Shown here one piece after another: positions 1 to 11,440 of a stretch of DNA of 64,000 bases. Both the position numbers and the translations under genes were made by a program. Each line of letters starts with the position of its first letter. The stretch's first letter is position 1. This stretch comes from Grifola frondosa. Its lineage: Eukaryota; Basidiomycota; Agaricomycetes; Polyporales; Grifolaceae. The DNA lies in assembly GCA_001683735.1 (NCBI GenBank), contig LUGG01000023.1, forward strand, positions 1 to 64,000, given 5' to 3'. Under the pieces are notes generated by a model. That model was not told the DNA's origin. It did no database searches and worked only from the letters and a program-made list of their open reading frames with translations.

Positions 1-1650
1 ATGGGAAAGCATGGAGGGTCATGAGGAGAAGGAGTGCGGGAAAGAATCAGGTGCAGGAAAGTCAGGAGACAAGGAGTTGGACACAGCAGGACATCGCGGA
101 AACAGGAAGAAGAAGATCAGGTTAGCAAATTCTGGAAGGGACTGGAAGAAAGGCAGAGTCCTGGGAAAGTCTGTACAGCCTTTGAAAAGAGAAGCATGGC
201 AATGGTCACAGGGATACACAGCCACAAGCCACCTGAGGTGATGTAGAACAGCCTTCAGGAGACTCACAGCCCTGGAACCATAGACCATGTGCTTCTCAAA
301 GTGGCAGACTAACTCCCCCAGATTTGTAAGGGCCCTACCCTAGATTTGTGATTGCCTTACTAAGGCTGTGCAAATTTATAAGGTAGAGGACCTCCATTAG
401 TCAGGGAATATCTCAAATGGATGACAAAGTCTTCAAGGCTATGTACTCTGTGAGAGAAAGGTCCTTGAAATGGAGAAAAGGGCACCTTGGGTTTGTAATC
501 CCCTGCCCCAGATTTGTAAGAGCCTTACTAAAGCTATGCAAATCTGAGGGCCGGGTGACCTAGGAGAGCTCTGATTGGAGGAAGTCAGAGAGGCAGTGCA
601 GGGAGATGCAGCTGGAACATTCAGGAAAACACTTTGGAAAGGACTGGAAGATTCTAGCACAGTAGTTACCATGGTTTCTTGTGCTTGGAGCCTCCCGGAA
701 AGTGCTGGAACAGTCTGAGAAGAAGAGTCCGGGGAGAATTCTGGGCCCTCTCAAAAGGTATATAAAGAGCTCCTTTCTTGCCTTAGAGAGGGCAATAGAA
801 TTGGATCCAAGAAAATTGGATCCAACAGAACTGGATCAAAGAACTGGATCCACCAGCAGCAGCCAGAAACACAGTCTCCACTGGAATTTGGATCACCCTC
901 CAGATTCCCCCCAGACTCAGCAGACTAGATCACTTGACTGAGGTATCACAGGGATATCTCACGTCATCACAGGTGTGCACATAGGTGTACACACTCAGCC
1001 ACACAGACACAGCACTTCCCTAACAAGGAGGACCTCCAAGGCGGCAAGGATACCATTCTGTATCCCCACCACCCCACTTCACTCCATACCAAATCACACC
1101 AGATTTCTACTCTCAAAGTCTCACAGCCAGAAGCAGTCATAGTCAGTTGACTTGCTTACCACAGTCCGGACATCACTTCAGGAAACCCCACAATAGAGGT
1201 GGGCAAGGTTGAAGTCTTGGTCCCCAGTTTCCAGGTCACAGCAGTGCAGCAACCCCATACAGAGGTGGGCAAGGTTGACTGTTGATAGGACAGGAAAGAG
1301 AAGTCTTCCTCGGAGGGAGCATCAGCAGAAGAACAGGAGACATATCGAGGAGAGGTAGAAGTGACAAACGTACCGGGCAAGTCATCATCGTATCATCGTT
1401 AAACATTCACTTGGGATCGTACCTACCTTCGTGATTGTGATAACACCCCCCAATGGATTCGGCCAGGCCTATAACTGGGAAAGCAGGAAAAACCCGTCAA
1501 GCTTGGTGCAGTATAAAATTGATTTCATACCTCGATTCCCTTCGCGTATATTTCGCCCTGCCACAGATAGATTTTTCTATTTTGGTTCGGTGATTATCGA
1601 GATCGTTTTATACAGTGGTTACTATCTCACACCACATACTCACGACAGCG
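1..1650 (+). repeat. Left inverted-repeat arm, about 1.65 kb
   Basis: This arm is the reverse complement of 9723-11355. The inner pairing ends at the octamer CGACAGCG (1643-1650). The arms differ by scattered substitutions and a 15-base length difference in a GGATCCAA-rich stretch near 800-850, where the left arm is longer. A TATA box (TATATAAA, 759-766) lies mid-arm, and the arm also holds direct repeats of a TTTGTAAGRGCC-like motif near 320 and 515. This layout recalls a retrotransposon LTR, but I could not define TG...CA ends or a primer-binding site. The short open frames in the arm are mirrored in the other arm and are not convincing genes. Confidence 0.85.
759..766 (+). promoter_or_regulatory. 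TATA box in left arm
   Basis: TATATAAA lies just downstream of a GGGCCCTCTC block, and the same element is mirrored at 10590-10597 in the right arm. It would drive transcription inward, toward the element interior, from each arm. Function is inferred from sequence only. Confidence 0.4.
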
Positions 1651-2950
1651 TAGTACGTTGCTGCAGCAGAGTAAAAGACGGAAATGATCTCGTCGAAGGC
1701 TTGGCATTCCGCAAGAGATACCTGCATTCCTGTAAGTGCACTGTCCGACGGGTTGAGCTGATCATAAAGGAAACGAGAAATTAGCTCCGCAAGTCGAGGT
1801 TGACCAATCTCACAGCCAAGTGCAGCAGCTCTGCGACTGTGCTGCCTCTCTACATTGGCAATGATTTGTGAGCCTTAATGTACAAAGAAATTGAGGACTC
1901 GGACTTACGGACAGTCGCAGCCATCGTAACATATGCAAGCACTCTTGGACCAGGTATTGCGCCGTCGTCATTCCATGTTTTGGGTATATTTTCATTTGAA
2001 TCTGGTGCCCCTGAGTCAGACTCAGATGATGTGCCCTTGTCTTCGTTCTCTTCGGGATCTAATTGACCACATCAATGACATAAAAAGGTAAGTTCAATGC
2101 AACGCACGAAGAGCCAGATATGCTGCGGCAAGGCATGTGCCCTTGAGCATGCCTCGGCTTTTGAAATCGACTCGGGCCGCGGCAAGCTTGTCGACTCATT
2201 GATTTGTCACAAGCATTTGGCTGAGTGCCTTGTGTCGGCTCGATCTTCGCCATGGATCCTTCACCGCTTTAATATGCTTTGATTCCGTGATTGAAGAACA
2301 AAGGCCGTTAGGAGCAGCAAACTCCCATATAAGATCTCTGTAGTGACGAAGGGAATGCTGCCGAGGAAGCGAGAAACTCTCTGGGCGGACTCCAATGGTC
2401 TGAAAAATGATCCGATCTTGGTAGAACCGGTCAAGTGCATTATCCAACTGAAGCAATGTCTCATTTGTGTGGACATTGCGTCGAACGAGATAACAGAACT
2501 CAAGAAAAGCTCGAATGGCGCTCACCATTTTTCGGGGTATGTACCCAACAATTGCAGGGAGGTAGACCTTTAGTCGCACTAATGAGTAATAACTATTGCA
2601 TACTGGAACACTTGCTTACCTTCATCAATGCCTTCGAATCATCCCCCGTCCATTGCTTGAATCCACGGCCTTCATGGAATCTTCGAAGTCCCGAGAAAGG
2701 AGGCACTACAGCCAGGCTGAATATATCTTCTGTAAATGATCACATGCTAACGAAGAAATGAGGGCCTCACCGGCGGTCGATATCTGCTAGAATAGCCCGA
2801 GAGCGTGCCTTTCCATGTGTTTGAATGATGTATGTTTCGACCCAGTCGACCAGATGGTCTTTGAATGTCCCTTTAATAAGTTGATGTAGTATGTCAGGTG
2901 CAATCAGCTCATGAATGTCGGCACGAGGGAAGTCATTTGTAAACAGCTGC

Positions 2951-5190
2951 CAAAGTAATTGTATTATTAATGATCCAAATTCAGTAAGTCGGAAATGAGG
3001 CAGAAATAAGGTAAAAACTGAAAGATAATAAAAGAATAGCATGGTCCCCAAGCTCGCTGGATGTTCAGCGCATACTTTTTGAAGGCGACCTTGATCTATG
3101 GAGGACAACGAACACATGGCACTCCTTCGGCCCACACATTTGCAGAATCTGATCAGCCACGTACGATCCAGGTGCGGGTGGACCTCAGTGCTGGTGGAAG
3201 ACGTCGGTCAGGAATTGCATGATGAACGGGTGCTCGAGGTAGTCTGATGGGAATGTAAGAGTTTCAAGATGGAGTCTCTGAACAGCCTGGGAGATGGCAG
3301 TCAGATAGCATGCACGGATGCTGGAATGCGGAAGCAAGATGAACCTTGGTGGATAAAGAACACCACATCGCAGACACATCAGTGATACCCAAGCATCCCA
3401 GTGCACAGGCAATGCAGGGGCATTAGCGAGTTCCGCATATGCTGCAAAGATGTCGGATAGCATAGGCCCAGGAGGATTGAACATGTCCAGGATGCTAGAT
3501 TCTACGGTCCAATGAGTGTGCGTAGATGTAGAAGCGGGGTGCGACATGTTGATCTATGTCTCGGAGGTGATGGCATCGAATATACCGATGGCGAAGTCTG
3601 CGGAATGGATGTGCAAGGTGGCAATAGAGCCATAGAGGGATATGATCGAGTCTGCAAGATACGCGATGAAATATCGGCATCGTAGAGGTGGTACGGGTCC
3701 GAGCAGTACATGTTCTCGCCAGTTTATGGTCGGCAAGTCGAGGCCAGTCACGCGTTGAGGGATGCTATATAGGTGTCCATGGTTTGGAAAGTCGATGTCG
3801 ATAAAGAGAAACTCTGAGTCTGATCAACAAGTCAGATATCGGGTTTCCAACGATCGCAGTTCTAGCGATTTAATGAGGCAGACGCACCTTTCGGTTTAGA
3901 GGCCCTCGAGGAGAAGGTCTCCTCCCACCAGTCGTCCTCAGTCTCGCCTTTGAACCAGGCTGTTCACGAGCTAGCGTACAGCGCTGCTTGGTTCAGGTTG
4001 TCGATTTTGAGACCCTGTTTGGGAATGTCCACAGGTGGTTTGTTCTGGCCTGCAGCATGGAAGATGCCATGATCATCACAACAGTGACACAACCCAAATC
4101 ACACCTCCCAACGTGAATGGTGCTGTGTCCCAGGGGTGATGTGCGAGCAAGTCTCTGCAAGTGCATTCGACGTCGTGCCCATCGTGGTGAAACCCAAACC
4201 CGAAGCTGAAGCCGAAGCCGCCATTATGCACCGCCATTATGAACACGCCGGCAGTGATCGAGGAAGCACAAAAAGAAAAGAAGCCTCTTCTAATGCGCGA
4301 GGAAGAAAATTGCATGAGAAGTGGACGCGACTGGTCGAGATGGCCATGAGAGGTTGGACGAATGCCCTGAAGACCATATGGCAGTGTGAAGGCACTACTT
4401 TTGGAGGCATCGATGCACGAGTGCCCGAATGGATGGGAGTGAGGAGCGGAAAACTGTTGCAGATTGCCGTGCATGCTGGATAGGAAGCGGTAACGAGATG
4501 GCTGCTTGAGGGCGTACACGCGAATCCCACCATTGACGTTCCCATCGGCTTGGAACAGACAAGGGTGCGTGTGTCCCCAGCATTCTCAGTGCTGAAATGG
4601 AGGAAGGAAGAGAGGAGAAGAAGAAAGCCAGAAGGAAGGGCTTGAATGATCGCGCAAGGGAGTGAGAGGCGAAGGAAAAAGAGAATGATTCCCCTGTTTC
4701 CAGTCCGGTGGTCGAAGTCAAACCATCCTGAGCTGAGAAACAAGCAGATGCTCCTACTGGTCCTCAGCGACTGGGTAGACCTGTAGGGGAGAAAATTCGA
4801 AGGTCCGAAGGTTCGCGTGGAATGTGAGTACAATAGGCCGTAATATTGACAATCTGAGTGTGTTAGTGCATCGTCCATGTCATGGAAATATGAGGATGAA
4901 CGTGAGCAGACGGTGTGACACAAAACTCAATTCCAACTTGAGGATTGGTGAAGGGGAGGAAAGAAGTGGTCACGATGTCATGGTGATAGTCTACGGCTAT
5001 AACTAGTAGGCTTCGCAGAGAGGGAGTCCAAATTGGCTGAAGTCTGAGAGAGAGAGCGACCAGAGTAGTTTCCATCATTTGTTCCAGTGAGTCGTGCGCA
5101 AAGAAGTTCCAGTCTTCCAAATATGGAAATAACCCGACATAGACGACCAGAAACAAAATAGAAAACACTACAAGGGGAATTTCAGTTTGA
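2951..5190 (-). other. About 2.2 kb interruption in the transposase (insertion or giant intron)
   Basis: The transposase reading stops after LVDDIV near 5190 at a plausible donor (gtaggt on the minus strand) and resumes with TNDFPRADIHEL near 2945. In the family I know, these two blocks are contiguous or separated by a short intron. The interval holds a separate broken open frame (3185-3751) and longer unlikely frames around 4076-5000. It may be a nested insertion that now behaves as an intron. Confidence 0.5.
3185..3751 (-). pseudogene. Unrecognised ORF inside the transposase interruption, split by one stop
   Basis: One minus-strand frame stays open for about 188 codons from 3751 to 3185 except for a single TAG at about 3551-3553. 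The two halves are in the same frame with only six bases between the stop and the next ATG at 3547. The product would be rich in hydrophobic and aromatic residues (for example ILDMFNPPGPMLSD and LTFPSDYLEHPFIMQFL), which is more protein-like than a chance frame. I do not recognise the family. It may be cargo of whatever was inserted here. Confidence 0.35.
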
Positions 5191-6544
5191 CCTACCACAA
5201 TATCATCCACAAGACCATAGTCATCCCACAGCATCACTAATTCAAAATTCTCGGCCAGTGCATCCATATGCGCACGAGTTCGACGCCCACCGCCGGCGCC
5301 ATCAAGGTTACTTTTGTGCGTTGTACATCTGCAATTCTGGTCAGCAAGACAGAACACTAAATCAGAGATAGAATACGTACCGGGGACACCACCCCTGCAC
5401 AATACATGCAAGCAGAGCTTGCTCCGGGTAATCGGCAATGTACGGACCCAGGCCGTAAATTACCCGCCTAAAATGGCCATCAGCACAACATGTAACCTCA
5501 GGTGTAGTCATCCCTGGCTTGAGGGATTGTAAGATTCGTGATAATGATGAATGGAACAGCTGCCAACGGAACTTTCAGAAACTGGCATCATCAGCATATT
5601 CACGGTCGGCTGGGTCGATTTGAGTAAGTTTACAGACAAAATGACAAAAACATAAACTTACTTTCGGTATGGCTAGGAAGCCAATAAGCGCAACCGCGTT
5701 ACGATGCACGTGTCGCACATTGTTGTGCACGTTTCCTATCGAGGTGTAGAGAGGATAGTACTCATTTTGTCCTGTCGCAACTGACACGGTCGTCTTGTCG
5801 CTTCCGAGGATGATAGGAACAAACGTGGCACCGGCCGCCGCTGGATCCTTCGCAATTTCATCCTAAGTGAATATGAGGTGAGAATCATTGCAAAAAACTA
5901 AGAACAATGCTCACCGCCTGCCTCCACGCCCAGTCTCCACCCATGAAGTTTTTGAGTCGGCGTTCACCGTCAAAATATTCTCTTAGTGGTGCGTAGTCGA
6001 TTTCGCCATCGAAATCAGGGTTTCCCAGTATATTTCGGATCACGGTGCGGGGTCTCTAAACCACACATCATAGGCCGTCGTCATCCACCCCGGTACGTTG
6101 CTGCTCGGCTTCTCCCCGGAATAACTCACTGTGAAGGACTCCCACTTCACGTCGCCCAGGAGCGTGGAGTCGATCATGTGATATAGATCGTCGCGATTCT
6201 GAAAAGGCGGTGTGTCATTGTGCTTCAACAAAGTCGCAGCCCACAAGCTGAGGAGTTCATTGATGTTGCTTCCGGGCATCTGGTGCGTCTGTAGAGTAAA
6301 TTGGCAGTCTCAAAGTTGACTCTATTGCCGTACGGTTGCCAATCGTCTGCTGAAGGAGGTTGGGGAGGCATTGGAGGAGTGTTCGGAGGTAGATATATTC
6401 CATTTTCATCACATGGTTGTTGGAATGGAAAGAACGCTTAGCAACAGGTCAATTCACAAAATGATACCACTTACCGTCGATAATAGGGTGTGTCTCTGTT
6501 GTCAAACCCTCTTCTGGCAGCTCCTCTGTTGTGTCGCGCTCTGG

Positions 6545-6705
6545 TAGTATTCATCCTTGTCATAGTCCGAGGACTCGGACCAATCCGGATTGTCTTCTTC
6601 TGGAAATTTGTCCTCGTCATAGTCCAAGGACTCGTGCTCATCCGGATTGTCTTCTAAAAATTCGTCCTCATCGTAGTCCAGGAATTCGTGCTCATCCGGA
6701 CTATG
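6545..6705 (-). repeat. Acidic amino-acid repeat in transposase N-terminus
   Basis: About 2.5 degenerate copies of a 54-57 base unit encode PDEHEFLDYDEDEFLEDN, PDEHESLDYDEDKFPEEDN and a diverged third unit. The repeat is in frame within the acidic N-terminal region of the transposase. Confidence 0.75.
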
Positions 6706-7194
6706 TTCTGAGTCATCGGATTCTTCTGAAGTGTCCTCGGGGCCTTGAAATTCATCCGCAAAGTCTTCATGCTCGGAAGTGTAGAACTGTGCACGGTTAA
6801 TGTCCACTGTGGGACCATCATCGGCATCTGCAGCCCACGTATCTTCGTGATCTATTCCAAGTGTATTGGACTCCGAGGTCAGGAGGTTTTCACAGTCGAT
6901 CTCCATGTCTGAGACATCATTTTCGTGATCGGGAATGTACCTTGCTGCAATCGCAAAATTGTCTCCTGCGAGGCTTCCCATGTCGCGCCCGAAAGTGATT
7001 CACCTCCCAGCACTATTCTTGAACCATCGGTCACAGTAGGGCAGGATAGCCTCTCGGATCGAAATTGCGCTGTGATCGGGATGGGCATTATGTGACTGCC
7101 GTGCAGAAGATGGGGCATTGGACATGTTCATGGCATGAAGTTCAGCGGATAGATTCTGTGAAGTGCCTGAATTTAAGAACAGTTTGTTATTCAA

Positions 7195-7414
7195 AACACA
7201 AGAACCAATTCGGCGAAATACATGCTCGGTAGTAAGCAGTACGGGCCAATCGGCGTGATTCGCAAAGTCCCAGTTCCAAACTTCATAGTTTTTCAGCCAT
7301 CAGACGCCAGCGTGTCGAGTGCCAGCACACATATCTGAAAAAAGCGAAAAGCCTCAGCATTTATTCTATTTCTCGTTCATTCTACTTCTCTCAGGCTTCA
7401 CCATCTAGAGCTCT
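7195..7414. promoter_or_regulatory. Divergent intergenic region between transposase and DUF6532-like gene
   Basis: Only about 220 bases separate the minus-strand transposase start region from the plus-strand ATG at 7415, so the two genes probably share a bidirectional promoter. I found no clear TATA box or operator. Confidence 0.35.
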
Positions 7415-9628
7415 ATGGCCAAAACTCGCGCTACCAACGCTGGAAAGTGACCTGGCCTGCCGGACCTGAAAAATAAGTGTCGTACTAAGGTGGAGATGGC
7501 GCAAGAGCAGGCGGAAAAGGAGGAAGAGAACGAAAGGAAGGAGAGTAACAAAAGGAAGAAGCAAGAACAGATCGCCGCAATAGAGGACGACATCGTGTCT
7601 ACTGACAGACAGACAGAGGGCGAGCGTGTTACGACATCAAGCAGGCAGCTCAAGCATACGTACGCCCAGCAAGATGTCAGGATGAAACCCCTAGCTGGCA
7701 AGGTCGTGCCCCAGGCACGAGGGAGAAGACATCAAAGAAGACGCCTCGGGATGTCGCCGACAAAGTCGAGGAAGAAGTCGAAGCCGTCGCCCACGGCCCG
7801 GCATCTCAGGCTGACAGTTCCGAAGAAGAGTCAGAAGGCCTCACCCCCATCGAGAATGAATCAGATTCGTCCGAGAAACGGCCGAGGAAGAAGAAGAAGA
7901 CTTCAGAGGAGGGAGGGCAGCCATAGCAGCTGCTCGCAAGATGCCAGCAAACACATCTGTCACCGACGCCGAGAGCGCACAGGCAGTGGGGGAACATTCT
8001 GAGTCTACAAAGAAGTATTTTGATTCAGATGTGTTTGCTCACCTTATTGCTAACTATGATGCACAGGTCGAACAAACAGCAAGCAGCTGCACATGTGGGG
8101 AAGTCTGGTGTCAAGCAGGATTGGGTGGAATCTAGTCAGGCAAACAGATGGCCTTCTGCGTCGTCCGAGAACACTCACAACACATCCACCTCTATGACCA
8201 AAATGGTCGCAAAACCGCCCACCACCCCTAATCCCACAGCCAAGAAAGCGCATTCCAAGCAGCAACTGAAGACTCCTATAACGGTAAAAGAAAGAGGGTT
8301 TGTCAATGATTCAGACGAGGACATTGAGCATGCTGCGGCTCAATCTAGTCCCGCCAAGCCTCCGGGGACAAGGGTTACCAGTAATGTGAGTATCTTGCTC
8401 ACGGTCTCACCTTACGTCCGTCACTGATCTTTCACGACACACAGGGAATAGTGAAGACTGATAGCAAGCTGGAGAAGGCCAAAAAGCGGCCTTCAGAGTG
8501 CCATCAGCTAATCAAGGCTGAGCCGATCGATGACAAGATTCAACATAGCACTAGCTCAGATGATGAGATCATAGAGGTAGATAGAAAGGGCAAGCCAACG
8601 AAGGGTTCGAAGAAGAAAACTGCTTTAGAGCTGACACTAAGCCCTGCCTCGATGACTCGTTTTCGGAAGGTGTTCATGCCGACCGTCTTGATGTACGTCG
8701 GGTCCCTCAAGCATCCTTGGAAGTTCGTTGAATGACTGGCCGTCACCCGCGAAAGTGGTATCAAGGTTCTTGAAACCATATGGCCGGCGGTTTTTGGACC
8801 TCAGCATGCAAAACCAGATTTCGAGGAGGTTGCTGCTAAGGCACGTGGGGCTGGATCATGGACATGTCAATTACTGATTGTTGATCTGTCGGGCAGGTAA
8901 CACAAAAGCTCAGCGAATGGCAATTCTCCTTTGGACAGGTGGCGATTGTCCTCTATGACACGCATTTTAAAAGCATCGAGAAGGATGATCTTGAGGAACG
9001 TGCTAGAGAGGCAGACCATTTGTTGACAAATGGTCTTTTCTCATATGAAGTTCAAGATCCAAAGGTATGTCTCCTAAGCCCCTGATTCCAAAACTCTTAA
9101 TTGGTGAATTTTATTAGGCTGTCAAGGGCCTTTTCCGTGCGCCGATCATCTTGAAGACCTTCGCCCATCATTTCTCAGCCACCGATGGTGCAGTTGAGGT
9201 GCCAGGGTTGTATGCTGACAATGCCGCCAAGCGTCCAAATGGCGCTTTTGCCCTCGCAATCACTGCGGTGAGTGGATTCCCTTACATGATATTGAAAGCT
9301 TCTTCTAATCTAATGAAAGGTCGAGCGGGCGTTGACACTATTCAGGGCACGCCTTGTTGTATCCGAGCAAGGCAAACCCAAAGTCTCCGAAGTCTTCAAT
9401 GACAAGACCGGCAATACGAGCTTGGCTCGGAATCATTTCAGTGGCGACAACTGGGCTAGGATAACTGCTGGTTGGATGTCTTCCGTGCTACATCTCTCGG
9501 ACACAAAGATGAAGACCATTATCGAGAGAGCGCATGCAGCTCATGAGGTAACCACTGGCAGCAGTGCTCGAGTTTCGGATAATGAAGAGTACGACCAGGG
9601 CAACATGTTTGACCCGGATTCAGAGTAG
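7415..9628 (+). pseudogene. DUF6532-like accessory gene of the element, decayed
   Basis: The gene opens at 7415 with MAKTRATNAGK, followed by TGA (7448-7450). The same frame then continues as PGLPDLKNKCRTKVEMAQEQ, so the TGA replaces a sense codon. A Lys/Glu-rich N-terminal region follows, with at least two frame changes near 7700 and 7910. The C-terminal region from 8451 is well preserved across short introns: FRKVFMPTVLMYVGSLKHPW (8660-8720), VPGLYADNAAKRPNGAFALA (9195-9265), RALTLFRARLVVSEQGKPKV (9325-9385) and WARITAGWMSSVLHLSD (9450-9500). It ends at the TAG 9626-9628. These features match what I recall of DUF6532 proteins of Basidiomycota; function is unknown. The nucleotide context suggests it moved with the transposase. 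Confidence 0.6.
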
Positions 9629-9722
9629 TTTTGGTACATATTCCTATTTCAACCCCGCTGTATTCATGTCGGCCAAACTGATAACATATCCTTTCAATAG
9701 ATGCGATGATCCCGGCTCTATG

Positions 9723-11355
9723 CGCTGTCGTGAGTATGTGGTGTGAGATAGTAACCACTGTATAAAACGATCTCGATAATCACCGAACCAAAATAGAAAA
9801 ATCTATCTGTGGCAGGGCGAAATATACGCGAAGGGAATCGAGGTATGAAATCAATTTTATACTGCACCAAGCTTGACGGGTTTTTCCTGCTTTCCCAGTT
9901 ATAGGCCTGGCCGAATCCATTGGGGGTTTATCACAATCACGAAGGTAGGTACGATCCCAAGTGAATGTTTAACGATGATACGATGATGACTTGCCCGGTA
10001 CGTTTGTCACTTCTACCTCTCCTCGATATGTCTCCTGTTCTTCTGCTGATGCTCCCTCCGAGGAAGACTTCTCTTTCCTGTCCTATCAACAGTCAACCTT
10101 GCCCACCTCTGTATGGGGTTGCTGCACTGCTGTGACCTGGAAACTGGGGACCAAGACTTCAACCTTGCCCACCTCTATTGTGGGGTTTCCTGAAGTGATG
10201 TCCGGACTGTGGTAAGCAAGTCAACTGACTATGACTGCTTCTGGCTGTGAGACTTTGAGAGTAGAAATCTGGTGTGATTTGGTATGGAGTGAAGTGGGGT
10301 GGTGGGGATACAGAATGGTATCCTTGCTGCCTTGGAGGTCCTCCTTGTTAGGGAAGTGCTGTGTCTGTGTGGCTGAGTGTGTACACCTATGTGCACACCT
10401 GTGATGACGTGAGATATCCCTGTGATACCTCAGTCAAGTGATCTAGTCTGCTGAGTCTGGGGGGAATCTGGAGGGTGATCCAAATTCCAGTGGAGACTGT
10501 GTTTTGGCTGCTGCTGCTTGATCCAGGTCTCTTGATCCAATTCTGTTGGATCCAATTCTATTGCCCTCCCTAAGGCAAGAAAGGAGCTCTTTATATACCT
10601 TTTGAGAGGGCCCAGAATTCTCCCCGGACTCTTCTTCTCAGACTGTTCCAGCACTTTCCGGGAGGCTCCAAGCACAAGAAACCATGGTAACTACTGTGCT
10701 AGAATCTTCCAGTCCTTTCCCTAGTGTTTTCCTGAATGTTCCAGCTGCATCTCCCTGCACTGCCTCTCTGACTTCCTCCAATCAGAGCTCTCCTAGGTCA
10801 CCCGGCCCTCAGATTTGCATAGCTTTAGTAAGGCTCTTACAAATCTGGGGCAGGGGATTACAAACCCAAGGTGCCCTTTTCTCCATTTCAAGGATCTTTC
10901 TCTCACAGAGTACATAGCCTTGAAGACTTTGTCATCCATTTGAGATATTCCCTGACTAATGGAGGTCCTCTACCTTATAAATTTGCACAGCCTTAGTAAG
11001 GCAATCACAAATCTAGGGTAGGGCCCTTACAAATCTGGGGGAGTTAGTCTGCCACTTTGAGAAGCACATGGTCTATGGTTCCAGGGCTGTGAGTCTCCTG
11101 AAGGCTGTTCTACATCACCTCAGGTGGCTTGTGGCTGTGTATCCTTGTGACCATGGCCATGCTTCTCTTTTCAAAGGCTGTACAGACTTTCCCAGGACTC
11201 TGCCTTTCTTCCAGTCCCTTCCAGAATTTGCTAACCTGATCTTCTTCTTCCTGTTTCCGCGATGTCCTGCTGTGTCCAACTCCTTGTCTCCTGACTTTCC
11301 TGCACCTGATTCTTTCCCGCACTCCTTTTCCTCATGACCCTCCATGCTTTCCCAT
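9723..11355 (-). repeat. Right inverted-repeat arm
   Basis: This arm is the mirror image of 1-1650. It begins with CGCTGTCG at 9723 and pairs with the left arm out to 11355. It is 15 bases shorter than the left arm in the GGATCCAA-rich stretch near 10540. The sequence just outside (CCATCCTACTTGATTTAACG) may be flanking genomic DNA or more arm, because the left counterpart is off-window. Confidence 0.85.
10590..10597 (-). promoter_or_regulatory. TATA box in right arm
   Basis: TATATAAA on the minus strand, the mirror of 759-766. It points inward like its partner. Confidence 0.4.
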
Positions 11356-11440
11356 CCCATCCTACTTGATTTAACGATGGTTGTCATCGTTTACAAGCGG
11401 GTGAAGAGGGTAAATCATGGATTCCGGCTTCGTCATCTCA

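Larger units (their letters stand above)
1651..7194 (-). pseudogene. Plavaka-family (CACTA/EnSpm-like) transposase, decayed
   Basis: Conserved Plavaka blocks run along the minus strand in the expected order: an acidic N-terminal region (6502-6981), a block ending YDVWFRDP (6040-6279), SVATGQNEYYPLY (near 5750-5790), a VIYGLGPY-like block and DGAGGGRRTR (near 5200-5480), NDFPRADIHELIAPD and KGTFKDHLVDWVE (2767-2950), VRPESFSLPRQHSL and GLCSSITESKHIKAV (2196-2579), and a C-terminal part reading RFLYDQLNPSD (near 1720). Breaks seen: a frame change near 6281, an in-frame TGA at 2196-2198 where the family has Arg, about 2.2 kb of extra sequence between 2951 and 5190, and loss of the C-terminus at the inverted-repeat border near 1650. 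The family is a DNA-transposon transposase known from Agaricomycetes. This copy is probably inactive. Confidence 0.8.
1..11355. mobile_element. Composite inverted-repeat-bracketed block with Plavaka transposase and DUF6532-like gene
   Basis: Two near-identical inverted arms (left 1-1650, right 9723-11355) enclose about 8 kb. Inside are a minus-strand Plavaka-family transposase and a plus-strand DUF6532-like gene that diverge from a shared intergenic stretch at about 7200-7415. The outer left end may lie beyond base 1, because pairing with the right arm is still perfect at the window edge (base 1 pairs with 11355), so no target-site duplication can be read. Both internal genes are mutated, so the unit is probably not autonomous. 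The arms could be true terminal repeats of a composite element, or two LTR-like copies that landed in opposite orientation. Confidence 0.6.

Noticed and set aside
1156..1380. 74-codon frame mirrored at 9991-10215
   Set aside because: It is duplicated only because it lies in the inverted arms; it is low in complexity, has no motif, and contains an imperfect direct repeat of GAGGTGGGCAAGGTTG.
4237..4923. 228-codon minus-strand frame
   Set aside because: The product is Ser/His/Cys-rich without a motif and other long frames overlap it on both strands; it looks like a chance frame inside the transposase interruption.
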